DNA of 64,000 bases from Tetracladium setigerum (Eukaryota; Ascomycota; Leotiomycetes; Helotiales), in assembly GCA_031472005.1 (NCBI GenBank), contig PZJY01000007.1, positions 248,001-312,000 of the forward strand. The letters run 5' to 3'. The notes below the pieces were generated by a model. The model had not been told where the DNA came from, ran no database searches, and saw only the letters and a list, made by a program, of their open reading frames with translations. The first letter of the stretch is position 1; the number at the start of each line of letters is the position of its first letter. Below, piece after piece: positions 12,139 through 24,540 of this stretch. A program made the translations under genes and the position numbers.

Positions 12139-14672
12139 ACAAGATTATGGAATGCCACAAGATGAAAGGGGCGTAATCCCGGCCTTGTGGTGTACTGGTT
12201 TGCGGTTGGATTTCTTTCAAGGTTTCTAATGCCTTTTTTTTTCGCGTTACCAATACACACGTTTTCTTGTTGGAAGATCTGGAAGTTTGGAAATAGATTA
12301 ATTGGCCTTTCAAGGTAGTTCTTTTAGTATAGGGTCGTTATACCGGTGCTGGAGATGGGAGTTCGACTTAGCTCATAGGTAATTGACACATTCATTGTCA
12401 TGTTTGTTGTGAGAAAATTTGCCCTATTTCGTGATCTTCTCTATCTTTAATAATATCATCATCGACGCTGTGGGAAGACCTTGGTAGAGTCTTTGAGTAA
12501 TCGTCTCCAGCAGAGTGAATTTTAAGAGTTGGGTAGCATTGTCCCCCACATATAAACACTCATAAAGCCCCCGGGACCCCTTCTCTCGCACAATTTCAAG
12601 CACTCTCAAACCCGATAACTTTTCAAAGGCATTTGATCCCTGAGAATTATTAAATTTCCAACCCGATCCCTAAACAAACGTGGAGAGCCTCTCGCTCATA
12701 GGATTTAGGTTAGAGCATCCATGGAGTCTGAACGTTTACGCACAGCATGGTTTTTTTGGACCCCTCGCCATCTCTTGAGCCACTTCCCAACTCCCATATT
12801 AAGACTTATTCCAATTCCAATCTCAATTCCAGTTCCAGTTCCATTCCCATTTCAATTTCCAAGTACACTGTTGAAACCAAAACTTTTCTGGGATTTGAGA
12901 ATATATTCATCATCTTGCTGACCTGCTCGAAACTTTCGATAGGAGTTGAGAAGAGACGGCTAATACATAATCTCCTCGTCAAACCTGCACGTACAAAAAC
13001 TACCAGTTCTGTATCGGCATCACTAGGCACCAACGGACAAACAATCAACTATATGTAAACAAAAACGGCAATTCTGCTTTTACAGTCAGCTCAACAATCA
13101 CGGGGGCCAATCTCCCTCCTTTGAAATCCCCATCACATCCTCACTTCTTGGGTCAGATTGGCTAGAATCATTGAGACTGCTAACAAAAGAGTCTTCCACT
13201 TAGCTTGGCTGGCAGGATTCGTCCAAGTATTCCTGTTCTTCTTTGTAACTGTGTTTTCCACTCCGGATCTTTTATTTCTTCGACGGTATGGTATCATCTT
13301 TATAGTTAGACTGATCGGTTAGGCTCTTCCTCCCCCAAACAACTCTACATCAACTCTACATCTACAATCGTCAAACATTACGCCTCTGAGATCATCTGAA
13401 TACCACCGGTACTATTCATCTATCCTTCGTCAAGATGAAACCTCTTCCTGACCCCTTCGTTCGCTTTGCAGTCAAGCGGGGGCGAGGTGGTTTGGGCAAG
13501 TTTGATTTTTCTTCTGGAATTCATTGGGATAGTACTGTACACATGATGCTTTTTGGATGCAAATAGTGTGTTTGTTTTTAAGAGATATTGATTGATGATT
13601 TTGGTTATTATCTTTTTAAATGTTGAAGTAGAATGGTGATTTCATGGTATGCTCAGTGCTGAGAGCCTGGGATGATCTTGTGGTTTCGTTTGGGCCAGCG
13701 GGATTTTGCTAAAGCCGCTGGCAGACTTGCTAATTCTATCGGCAAATAATGGTGATCTATATAGGGAGGTAAGTCTTGAAGTAGATGGAAAGTAGAAAGG
13801 GACAGATAATACAATATGTCCTCGAGATCACCTAATTGATTTCACCACCATCGAGGCTTGAATTTATCAAGCCGTGATGTTGCAATACTACATTGAGGAA
13901 GCTGAGAAGAATTTGAATACATAGCAAATAAGTTTATAAAGAGAAAAGAGAACTAACCCCGTTGCTTGCAAATATACTCTGCCTCCAGAGTGATGTTCTC
14001 GGTGTGTTTTTTGAAAGCGCTCTGACCTCTTTTTGTGTTCTTGCTAGGTGCCTGAGATGTTTGATAAAGAAGGAATAAAAGGAAAACCTGCCAAAAGAAA
14101 GCATTGATCAGGTACAATGGGCATTGTTGACATGTAGTATTCTCGCTTGGCGGCGATGACCCTGAAAGTTCTAAACAAAAAAAAGTAAATACAGACCGCA
14201 AAGGCTCGGCCCTGATTGCGCCTCCCAATCTATTTCTCGATAGCTCCCCTTTTCTCCGGATAGCGCTTGCTATTACCTACAATGCTTTCAAACCAATTCA
14301 ATCATGCTCCAACTGCACGATCAAGGCACTCACTTGCCCTCGACTAAATAGTAAACAACCGGATGGGAGGCACATCGCCAAGTCTTCGGCTAAAGTCGCT
14401 TACCACGCTAACCCATAGACCGTTAGCCAAATATGTGGTGACGTACAAACACAGGCCAGGAACCGATCCGAGCGGTGAAGCTCACCAAAGCTCCACGAAG
14501 GCGCCCTCCCCCCTCATATCGCGCGCATTTCAGCCTCTATCCCTTTCTCCTTTTCACATCAGCGTACAACACCATCCCATCCCATCGCTCATCTCTTCAT
14601 ATCTGCAGCAAAGCATTCCCATCTATTTATCCAGCTTCATAAAAAGAAACCGCGATTTTTAAAGCCGAGAAT
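12139..14672. other. 2.5-kb intergenic stretch with hexamer-like repeats
   Basis: No gene is supported. Around 12805-12861 there is an irregular CCAATT/CCAGTT/CCATTT simple repeat that creates low-complexity ORFs on both strands. The rest is AT-rich and featureless. The last 300 bases probably belong to the promoter and 5' UTR of the acidic-protein gene at 14673. Confidence 0.5.
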
Positions 14673-15400
14673 ATGTCTACGAGGAAGAGAAAGCAGGATG
14701 AGGAGCTAGTTGCTCTACCAAGTGATGAGAGCGAGGAGGAGGAAGAGTAAGTCCGGCCTCTCTCGGATTGCCCATCTTTCGTTATACGCCGTCGCGGGTA
14801 CTGTGTGCAGCTTCTGCCGGAGAAAGAGGATTCAATGATACCTTTTAGGTGTTGTTTTGGATGGGTTTTGGAGCTTTCCAGCCTTGTCCGGAGATGTCAG
14901 CAGGAATGAATGCCTTTGTCGCGAATCAACCATTCAGCCGAAGGAGAGAACGTGCGCTGATATTGTCTTTCTCTAATAGATACGAGGACTCTGAGGATGG
15001 AGAAGATGGACCACCATCTGAGGAGGAGAGTGAGGAAGAGGAGGAAGAAGAAGATGAGGATGCTGCTCCTGCTGAAGGTATGCGCGATTTAATGATGACC
15101 ACTATATTTCCCCATCTTTGCGCATCTTCTAGATGTTGGTAGACCTCAGGGCTAATATGGTTGTCCAAAGCAGCTCCTCCCGTGAAGAAGCGAAAGATCG
15201 TCGACGCTCCAGCTGATGGGGTTACCTCTAAATCGAAAGTCGATGCCGAGGACGAGGAGGAAGAAGAAGAGGAGGAGGCCGGCAGCGACGAGGAAACTGC
15301 GCCTCCTGCTAAGAAGGCCAAGAAGGTTGCTGCTGCAGCTGATGATGGCTCCGAGGATGAAGTCGTTCCTGTTGGAGATGATGATGACTCGGATGAGTAG
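14673..15400 (+). CDS. Small acidic nuclear-type protein
   Basis: Three exons: 14673-14746, 14980-15077, 15171-15400, giving 133 aa. The protein opens with a basic patch (STRKRKQ), then alternates long Glu/Asp runs with basic clusters (VKKRKIVD, AKKAKK) that look like nuclear localisation signals, and ends in an Asp-rich tail. Such architecture is common in histone chaperones and nucleolar factors, but no specific family can be named. The third exon has a NAGNAG acceptor (AAAGCAG at 15167-15173), so two isoforms differing by one Ala are possible. The first intron is long for this window (233 nt). The antisense Ser-rich ORF is only the complement of the acidic codons. Confidence 0.75.
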
Positions 15401-17652
15401 ATGCTACTGCGACGTTCCTGCAGGAAGTCAGACTTGGGATGTGATGCCAATTGACGATCCTGCAGGAGTTGAAAGCCAAAGCAAAGCAATGCGCGGCAAA
15501 GAAAAGGAGGTGATTTTATTTATGCGAACGACTGTGATGGATAACATGGGCGTTGGACAATAATTGACAATATGGAAACGGAGCTTAGGAGATATTCAAG
15601 GCATGAAATGAAATAAACGGAACAAATGGGAATTTAATCGGCTGGCAACTTTCCTTCTCGAAGACATTGGAAAACAACAAAAGGCAAACATAAAACGAGA
15701 TGGATGAAGGAAGCAGAAAAGAAAGAAGCGGCCGTTTGGAATCTTGATAGAGTTTATTTGAATTTCCATCTCGAGCGAGATTTCACTCAGTCATCCACTT
15801 GACATCCGACTTTCCGGGTCTGGTGATGTTTCGTTCCTGGTTGAAACTTGACACTTTATCTTGACTTTTATCTGACCGCCTTCTCTGCTCCACCTGCTGT
15901 GACGATCAATCTAATACAAACGAGCGATCCCTCGTATTTGCTTCCCGAGTCAGTTTTGGACCTAATTCGAAATAGCATTCTTCTCGTTCGCTACTTTCGC
16001 CAAGGGCTGGGAGAGTTCCCCACGCAGCAAGATGCTGCAAGACAGATTTCATCCCGAACATCCATCATCATCTCCCATCTATCCATCCAATCCCACTATT
16101 GCCGAGGTTGACACCAACTTTGAACGATGCATCTCAAAGTTCACGGGAGAAGGAGTACTTTTACTTGAACCATAGCTTAATGAATCTCGATAATAATGAT
16201 ATCAGTCTTTTCCACCATTTCAATTAACTCAGCTCAACTCAACCATCCCTCCTTTGCGGAGCATTCGCATTTTCATCATCATCATCATTATCCCTCATTT
16301 CGCCTAAACTCTGGAGATTGCATTGGCTCATTGGCGTGCGCACTACTTCCAGGAACGCCTCGCAAGCGCAAAAAAAAAAGGTGAGACCAGCCGTAGCGTG
16401 TGTGCGGTTGGTGCCACAGCCAAATTAAGATCTTTCTGCAGAGTGATGTGACGGTGGAGCCGAACAACCTCGTGTTGGGGTTTTTGATGACAGCGGAGCG
16501 TGGCCGACTCTCCCAGAGAATCCCCAAGAGTTTCTGGTTCTTGGGCCCTTGGGGCGTTTTTCTCCCGTCTGTCTGTGTTCTGTGTCAATTCTGGTGATCT
16601 GAGACGTGCGAGCGTGTGAAGGGGAGAGTATCACCATGTTACAAGAGTTCGTGTTGAAGGATGTGTATCTCTATATTTACATTCTACCATCGATATATAC
16701 TACAAGCTAGAGATAACACCCGCGTGCCCAAGACGCGAGTCGCATCATATCATGCAAGCGCAAGACCCAAAGGACACACTCGCTGCTACTGGTATTGCAG
16801 CAAGGCAGCAGAAGGGGGCCTAGCGACATCATTTGCTGGCATTCCCCAATCTTCCCCCTCTTTTGTTCCCTTTCTTCCCTTTTCCCTCGATCTTCTCCCT
16901 TGCTTTCTTCATTTCTTTCCCTTGTTCCCTCGAAATATAATCTTCCGAGCTGGTCGCCCAGCAATCATCCATAAACAAACCTCGTTTCTCGTCCTTCGTT
17001 CAACAAACAACGCCAACTCTCGCTTCCTGTGTTTACTCTCAACTTAACTACTATCGTTTCTCTCTCACCTACCCTCACCTCACCCCACTGCCGCCCACCT
17101 CCGATCCTTCACTTATCGTTCAAGCCCTCTTCTGCCTTCGGATTAGTCACATACTTTCCACACGAAAGTTGACAGAATCTCGAGATCAGGATCTCTCTTC
17201 GGGGTCGAGCAGGGAACGGAGGTTGGCGCCACGGATTGAGGCCAAGTCAGGGTGCATCGGCGCTGCTTGGTGGGTGTGTGAGGGTGTCTTATCAATCCTC
17301 GCATACGAGCCTTTCAATCTCTCGTGCTGCCCGCTTGCACGACACGAGAAAAGACAAGATCGTCTCTTGCTCATATGTTGTTCATCCCTTGCTGCCGCCT
17401 CCCCTCCTCCGTCACACAGACACCACATTAATCCCACGGTCCTGGAGATTCGTACTTTTGCAGCCGCAAAACAAAGTCACTCGTTCTTAAGTTACAAACA
17501 ACAATAACATACTCTCGCTTCTGGTATACTGGATCAGACCACACAATCGCTCAAAAGGTCACGATACCTGTTACTACTCTCGCTATCCCATATCAACAAC
17601 AACAAACACCACCACCATTCGCTCAACTCCGAGGATTCACAGAACGGACAGC
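15401..17652. other. Intergenic with CT-rich promoter tract
   Basis: No gene is supported. A strong pyrimidine tract lies at about 16845-16935 and CAA/CACC-rich DNA at 17580-17650, both typical of fungal promoters and 5' UTRs. They precede the gene that starts at 17653. An A10 run lies at 16370-16379. Confidence 0.5.
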
Positions 17653-19088
17653 ATGGACAACCGCTTTTCCCGTCGCTTGTCTACCTCGCCCGACCCAGTG
17701 CCTGCAGGATCAGCATCATCATCACCAACTAATCATGTCAGCTCCCCAAAAATACTTCCTCCTCGTATTCAGATTTAAGTACAAAAACAATTCCGCCCTC
17801 GCCAGCGCCCTCGAAACAACGATGGAGCACTGTCGCAACATCCCATCTCTCAATTGTCGAGACTATTGATTACGACGAGAAGCCGTCACCACCACCATCC
17901 ATAATCTCGAATGAAATTCCAACACGAACACTCACTAAGCGCAAGAAGTCAATAGCTAATATCAAAGCAATCATGCGACACATCTTCCCCAAGAAAAAGG
18001 ACGACACCGTCCCCGCTCTCCCAGATCTCCCCTCGGTACCCGTCAAACCCACCATGGCCAAACCCGCAATGACCAAAACCCGCTCCTTCAGAGCAAGCAA
18101 AAGCGACCCAATTGTACTCAAGAACATTTCGGAAAAGGAAACCCACCTCTGGAACCGCCTTTCAATCGTCGTGCGCCCTCCAAAAGCACAACCAACAATT
18201 GAAAAAGTACAAACAGTAATACCAATTACTGCCAAAAGAATAGACTCGGGCGTCGACATCCGAAGTCTCAAGGGACCCGAGTCCCTCGCAAGCAATCGCC
18301 GCGATCGTTCCACAGCTTCTCTACCTGCATTATCCTCGCATCATGCCCGACGGCAGTCCGACACAACAACAATCACAATCACCGCACCTCCTCTCCTCCT
18401 CACCTCCACCGAGCGCAACTACCTTATCGCACAATTGCACGCAGCACAGCGACTAATCCAATCGCAGACGCACGAAACCGAAACATTCTCCACCAACCTC
18501 GCCGGATTGCTATGGGCAAAGGAACGAGGCATTGTAGCGAACAAGCGGATAACAGACGAGACGCGCCTGCAGATGGTGGATGCCATGGCCAAAGTACGCG
18601 ATGTGACTGCCAAAACATTCGCACGGAAGGGCGCCTTCTACGAACGCAGTTTGAGCGTTCTAGAGAAATTACTGAAGGAGTTGAATGCGCCTTCGGTACT
18701 ACAGGATGAAAAAGAAGGCGGAGAAGCATCTTCCTCACGTTCCACGTCCCCGGATTCTTCGCTGTCTTCTACACTCACCCTTACGAATTCCAATGAGAAG
18801 CATGAGGTTGCGCTTACGCTGCCGACGCTGCGATCGGGGTTGCAGACGCTGAAGGCGGATTTGACGGCGCATTCGCATTTGGATCCGGCGTTGAGGAATG
18901 GGGTGGTGAGACCGACGACGGATGAGAAGTTTCCGGCGACGGAGAGCGAGAGGATTGCGATGAAGAGGTTTGTGAGGTTCGTGGATGGGAGGGTGAAGAG
19001 GGCTGGGGAGGGGTATTGGGAGATGGGACGGTGGGTTAGAGGGGTGGAGGGTTGGGTGGATGATTTGGAGGAGAGGGGGGGATGTTGA
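17653..19088 (+). CDS. Hypothetical coiled-coil protein, N-terminal frame break
   Basis: The long open frame covers 17733-19088, but its natural start is probably ATG 17653 (MDNRFSRRLSTSPDP), one frame away. Adding one base in the CCCCAAAAA run at 17744-17752 joins the two frames smoothly and makes the length 1437 nt (478 aa). The alternative is a 44-nt intron 17698-17741 (GTGCCT ... CAG), which also keeps frame. The protein is Ser/Pro/Thr-rich for about 130 residues, basic around KRKKSIANIKAIMRHIFPKKK, and has a helical, coiled-coil-like region from about residue 260 to 340 of the predicted protein. The C-terminus is rich in Trp, Arg and Gly. I do not recognise the family; a cytoskeletal or signalling adaptor is conceivable but unproven. 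Confidence 0.65.
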
Positions 19089-22000
19089 TGATTTGGTTTG
19101 GCATTAAGGTCAATATATGATCATGGCATGATCAATTGACTCCAATCCGCCCATCCATCGATCCATCCACCAGGATCTAGACAGAGATCCTGCTTTTCGA
19201 CTCGACCTTTTGGTTTACGCAAACTATCATGCGACTATTTCGGCTCAATTCAACTTTATTCTGGAGTCAGAGTCAGGGCAGAGAAGGAGGAACGATTTGG
19301 TCCCTTCTAATTACTCTTATGTTTTTATTTTTCCGTCGTCAACAACAGTGCGACATGAACGAAACTTTGGTCAGGCGTTTTCATGAAAGGTGTTCTTTGG
19401 GTACCGGCTTTTCATTGGTACAAGTACACGTTATGGGATTTACTTGGGATGTGTTATATTCATTTCATATCTTGCAGCTTGGGGGGGCATTTTGGATATT
19501 GGGCATTGTTTGATGATTACACCTTTTTATACCGTAATTTTAGAAGCGGTGGTGAATGGCGAGAAGGGAAGAGTCGCGAGGAGAGTTGGAGGACAAGAAT
19601 ATAGGAGAGAAGATTCAAGTCGGGTCGCGAGAGGGTGAAAAGGGCAAAACTTGAACATAAAACCAAGCCCAGCGCATCAAGCAAGAGATATACAACGACG
19701 ACGACGGCGGCGGAGGTTCAATTCTTTTCAAACAACCAAACAAACATCAACGATACGATACATTCACGAGGAAAGCAAGCGGCGTTCATACCACCACCAC
19801 AAACAACATTTGTTTATATACTTTACATACAATTCAGTAATTGCAACACAAAGCAATCAATCAATTGCGAGAAATGGGTTCGAGAAAGAGGAATGATAGG
19901 GAAGAGAAGGAGATGAAGCAAGCGAGCAAAGCTAGCAGCAGAGCGAAGGGGAAAGAAACAAATCATTGTGGAAATTTCTCGTTGTACATAACATACAAGA
20001 TATATTTAATTATATTATTTTACGCTCTCACTACCTTGCTGCTTCGATTATTGGATTGAATTGGCTTGAAATTGATTTTCAACGGCGCTTGTGCATGTAC
20101 TGTCATGTTCACTGTATGTACACTGCTTGTGTAAGTGCCGGTTTCCGTACAGGCGGGTATGTACTGTGCCAGATAATGATCTACTCTACAGTAGACTAGT
20201 AGGTATCTACCTAATTTGGTAGAACTTCGAGGGCTTCAATTAACGGTTATTAATCTAGATCGGAGCTTAAGTATATCACGAGGTTCACGAGATTTGAGGG
20301 AATTGATTCTCAACCAAACCTTCAATTCAAGCTCAGCTCTTCAAGGTTTACTTGGTCACTCGCTCATACAGTACTTACTCATACTAGATACAGTACCTCA
20401 ATGAAATAACGTCCTCACTGACCGCTCATCCCATCCCATTCCTCAATAATCACATCACCCCATCCCTGATCCCGATCCCGCCATCATCTCTCATCCCATC
20501 CTCTCGAGACTACCGTAACTGTATCTATCGCAACACACAACCCAACACATGCCGGACCCTCCGCCCTTCCTATCCCATCCCATCCTTCCCTTCCCATCGT
20601 GACGTAGCCCTGCATGAACGCAACCTCACCCACCTGCCATGCATAGGTACCTGTACAAAATATGCAACATTATTTGGTGCACATCCTCCGTACTCCACTT
20701 CCACTACCAATACTTGCAGTAAAGTAATCAAGAAATATTTGGGTCATCCGACCTGATACTGTAACCTGCCGCACACCTCGCACCAGGCAAGTTCGTTCGC
20801 ACGAGGCAAGAGGGCTGGAGGGAGGAGGGGGAGAAGGAAGGGACAAGGGAGAGAGGGGTTCGGTTCGGTTCGGTTCCCGTTGTCTGTCTGCCCTGGCTGG
20901 CTTTGACCCCTGGATTTAGCCTTGAGGTGGGATTTTAGGTTTACGATAATGTCTTGGTTTGGGGGATGATGATGTCTTGGTTTGGTTTACTGATGTCTTG
21001 ATTTCCTGATGTCTTGATTTAGAAGAATTAGTTTGGAATAATTGGGGTTTGGGATAATTGGGTTTGGGGTATTTATTTGGAAATAATTAGAATGAGACCA
21101 AGCGAATTGGTTTGCGTTTGGGTTGTGGAAGGGCGATTTGAGTCGAGGGTGAGGGGTAATGTATGGTTAAAGAAGGGATACTGTACAGTATATATGAATA
21201 CTGTACTGAAGGTAAGAAGGTGAGAATACTTTATGTTAAAGTTTAGGATCTAAGAAGATACTCCGGGCTGTGTTGTACGATTGTACCTCTTCTTATCCCA
21301 TTTCCACCAGTTCTCTATCTTTCTTCCGTCGGTGAAAACAAAATCTTGAGAGAGTGCCTTACCTCGTGCCGGTCGACCCTTCCTCCCGTCAAAGAACCCA
21401 CATCTATCTATTCACGGTGAAATCAATAGGTCTTACTGAACAAACCTGTTCTTGTAATTAAACGCTTTCTGGATCTTGTTGACGAGTGGCAGACGACAGA
21501 GTAACTTTCGATTTTGCAACTTTCAAGTATTGATTCAAGTATAACTGCATTGTGACAATTGCCAAAGACAAAGATTTTGTGTGCGATGCCATCCCCAGAG
21601 CTGGTTGGTCATGAGAGGAGGAAAGCGGACTGTTCTGGAAATTTCTTGAAGGTATGAGCCCCGATTAATCCGGATTAACCGGGCTATAGTCCCACGATCT
21701 TGAAAATATGGATGGTAGAACAAGATCATTAGGAGTCGCAAGAAGCCTATTTTGGATGTTGATGAACTGAAAGACATGTGAATATTTATTGTAACACGCT
21801 CTTGGCGCTCAACTCCTCTCTGTTTGTACCTCTGGAAGCAGCGTCGTTCTTGATGAAAGGCACGGAGGCGAGTATTCTTAATTAAAGTGAAACCTTATGA
21901 CTTTAATTATTACCTAGATTAGATTTTAATTAGCAACTATGAAAGAATACTTCGATTGTTTGCCTGCTCGAAGAGAGGGGTAAACAGCCAGCTTTTCAAC

Positions 22001-23514
22001 AACAATCAAGACATCTCAGGCGAGAGGCAATACCACCACCCAAACTGCCACAGTGGCATGTTAAATACCCAGTCGCAGACGCAAAAAGGACAATCCATTT
22101 TACTTTGATTCAGTGATAATTACTGTAATTTGCTGGCTTATTTCATCATTGAGATAAAGGACACATTAATTCCTAAACCTCAGATACTCAGATTCTCTTT
22201 CTCTTCTTCATTTCATTTCTGTTGATATGCAGGGGGACTAGGAATAATGTTTAGTTGAGATTTACTCCGTACTTTAAAATTCTGGCATCGCTTATACGAG
22301 TATTGCATTCCGTTTTACTGTACCACGTTATTAAAATAAAAGTGATATATCATTCTCCCCCTGCAGGCAACGGCGAGTTTTCAGTCGACCCATCAAGACT
22401 TGAGTGGAATCACAACAAATACTGCACAGTACTGTACTATCTCTACCTCTTGCACGCGTCGCGTTTTTACCATGTGACACTTTAAATTAAATGATTAATT
22501 TTTGTTTTGTGTGACTGGCGGATTATTACGAATTTTTGCCATTTTCCCCATTCTTTCAAGGATTCGGACATCCTCAGGGCTGAGTAGGCTGAGTTTAACT
22601 CGAGACATATTTGCGTGTTGTCAATATTTGCGTTTGCGTACTGTAGGCTTCTTTTGGGAGGTGTGAGGAATGACGATAGAATAATAAGAATAATTATCGG
22701 GGTCTGATTTGATTCTTCTAGTTTGTCTCAGAGTGATGTACTGTACATGCGCTGTACGATTGAGGGGTAAATTTCAATGCTCCATTGATTAGATTACGGA
22801 GAGTCAGAGGGGTTGAGTTTGATGGTTGTGTTATTGGCACATCGTTTATGGTTCTGGTTTTGCTTTTGTATGAGCCTTGAGAATGTGATGCAAAGACGAT
22901 ATGATTGCTATTGACTCCCGTCGCATTAGGCAGAAGCGTCAGCACCGTATTCCACCTCTCGTTCTCCACAAGAAATGTGCCTCAATATTGACAATTGACT
23001 GCGGGAAAGAAGAAGCGGTCAGACAATCAATAATTCTTATTTTTCGACGCCGGAATGTCTTACCATGATCCCGATCCCATGATGTCTTACAATGAGAACA
23101 GAAAGCCCTACAACGTGCTTACCGCTCCTGAGGCCCACCAAATGTATCAGAGACTCCGCTTCTTACGTGGCTAGAAGCTGAAAGTGAGGAAAAAAGCTGA
23201 AAACAATCAGGTTCTAGCTCCAGGGGTAATGAACGTGCGAAGATAGCTTTCGTGTGACAAGCTTGAAATTGTCCTGATCAGGATTTGTTTTCGTTGCGGA
23301 AAGAACTTCGGGGAATTTCGTTTTGAACGCGCTTGACTTTGCTTTTAGACTTGGAAACTCATGATTCATTATTTTGTATTATACTCGTCCTGCTCTCTAC
23401 ACGATTGGCTTGGCTTGCCATGCCCATCTTTTCCTCCCACAAATCGTATGTGTAAGAAACACATTCCAGATCTTGAATACCGGCCCATATCCCCGAAGAC
23501 TCTGCTATGATACT
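19089..23514. other. 4.4-kb gene-free stretch, low complexity, TACTGT-rich
   Basis: No gene is supported. Contents in order: CAA/GGCGG-rich DNA at 19.7-19.9 kb; CATCCC-rich DNA at 20.42-20.6 kb; a GGTTC pentamer array near 20860-20880; four loose copies of TGATGTCTTG at about 20948-21020; and 15 TACTGT/ACAGTA words between 20098 and 22744. This is far more than expected and is reported as a finding. Confidence 0.6.
20948..21020. repeat. TGATGTCTTG-type short tandem repeat
   Basis: Four near-copies of (T/A)ATGTCTTGRTTT occur in about 73 bases, separated by 3-12 bases of T/G-rich DNA. There is no coding frame here. It is probably simple-sequence expansion. Confidence 0.6.
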
Positions 23515-24540
23515 CTAGAGTCTGAACCCCTTTGTATCCATTGCCACAATCTTTCCACCTTCGACGATAGTCCCATTCACTGGCGAACCAGCAGCACCCG
23601 CAGTAACCACATAAAGCACATCCTTATCCTTCTTTGTTCGGCCAAAAGTAGACGCTGTATCTCCCCCAACAGTCAATTCCCCAAGACTTCCCAGAACGGT
23701 CTTCACCTTCCCATCTTTGACAGCAAACACTGTGTTCTCAAAGTTCGAGCAAACGTAAATGATGTCGGTTTTCTCATCGATAGAGAAATCGTCCATCGCA
23801 AAGGGGTTGGTGGCTAGTAGCTCTACCGGGGTATTGGGAACGAGTTTGCCACTGGAGGTGATGCGGGCACGGTAGAGTGAGGCTTTGTTTGTGTTGGTCC
23901 AGTAGAGATAGCCCTTGTAGACTCTCAAGCCGTTGATTCCGATTTGAACGCTGCCTACTGGAGCCATCTCTGGGACATTGGAGATAATGCGTTCGTACTT
24001 CTTCGCGGAAACATCCAAGCGCCAGACGAGGCCGAGAGTGGAGTCGGCAATCAAGACGTTACCTGGAAGAGATGGAAGAAGGGTAACGCCGTTCAAGAAG
24101 TAAGCTTCCTTCAGGTCAACGATCTTGCTGATCTTTGGTGATGGGTACTTGGTGAAGTCAACTTTCCATGCTGAGTACGTGCCTGGAGTCGCTGCGACTT
24201 TCGACAGAGAGAAATTGCCTCCAACGACAACGAAGACGTCGGGGAAGACTTCGGCAATGCCAAGTAGGCCTGTTATGCCGGGGAATTTTTGGAGTAGTTT
24301 AGGAGATGGGGATGAGGACAATGGATTGATGGTGTAGAGATCTGGCGTTGAGAGGAGGCTGACAAGAAGATCCCCGTTTGATCGCGGAGCGACGTTCTCA
24401 ACCCATGTTGATAGTGGAAATTGATAAACGACCTTGCTGGGGAGTGGTAGCTTAGACGGTCCTTGCGAAGGATGAGAGGTGGCAGGAGAGAGCAATTGAA
24501 ATCCACAGAGGATAGAGAGTTGGAGGAAGTTAAGCTTCAT
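23515..24540 (-). CDS. Secreted SMP-30/gluconolactonase-like beta-propeller
   Basis: Single exon, 341 aa when the internal ATG at 24540 is used as start. That ATG begins a clean signal peptide (MKLNFLQLSILCGFQLLSPATS), whereas the upstream 66 in-frame codons look non-coding. The mature protein shows repeated propeller-blade motifs: PLSTWVENVAPRSNGDLLVS, FLNGVTLLPSLPGNVLIADS, GINGLRVYKGYLYWTN and DDFSIDEKTDIIYVCSNFEN. This is the arrangement of fungal SMP-30/LRE-like six-bladed propellers. Some members are lactonases, but the substrate cannot be read from sequence. It is expected to be extracellular. The stop is followed by the TACTGT-rich gene-free zone. Confidence 0.8.
   Translation of the reverse strand: MKLNFLQLSILCGFQLLSPATSHPSQGPSKLPLPSKVVYQFPLSTWVENVAPRSNGDLLVSLLSTPDLYTINPLSSSPSPKLLQKFPGITGLLGIAEVFPDVFVVVGGNFSLSKVAATPGTYSAWKVDFTKYPSPKISKIVDLKEAYFLNGVTLLPSLPGNVLIADSTLGLVWRLDVSAKKYERIISNVPEMAPVGSVQIGINGLRVYKGYLYWTNTNKASLYRARITSSGKLVPNTPVELLATNPFAMDDFSIDEKTDIIYVCSNFENTVFAVKDGKVKTVLGSLGELTVGGDTASTFGRTKKDKDVLYVVTAGAAGSPVNGTIVEGGKIVAMDTKGFRL

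Noticed and set aside
12721..13058. Ser/Asn/Pro-rich ORFs in several frames
   Set aside because: Created by the CCAATT/CCAGTT simple repeat; no start context, splice sites or family signal.
14926..15489. Ser-rich minus-strand ORF of 187 aa
   Set aside because: Complement of the acidic exons of the gene at 14673-15400; the composition is explained entirely by that gene.
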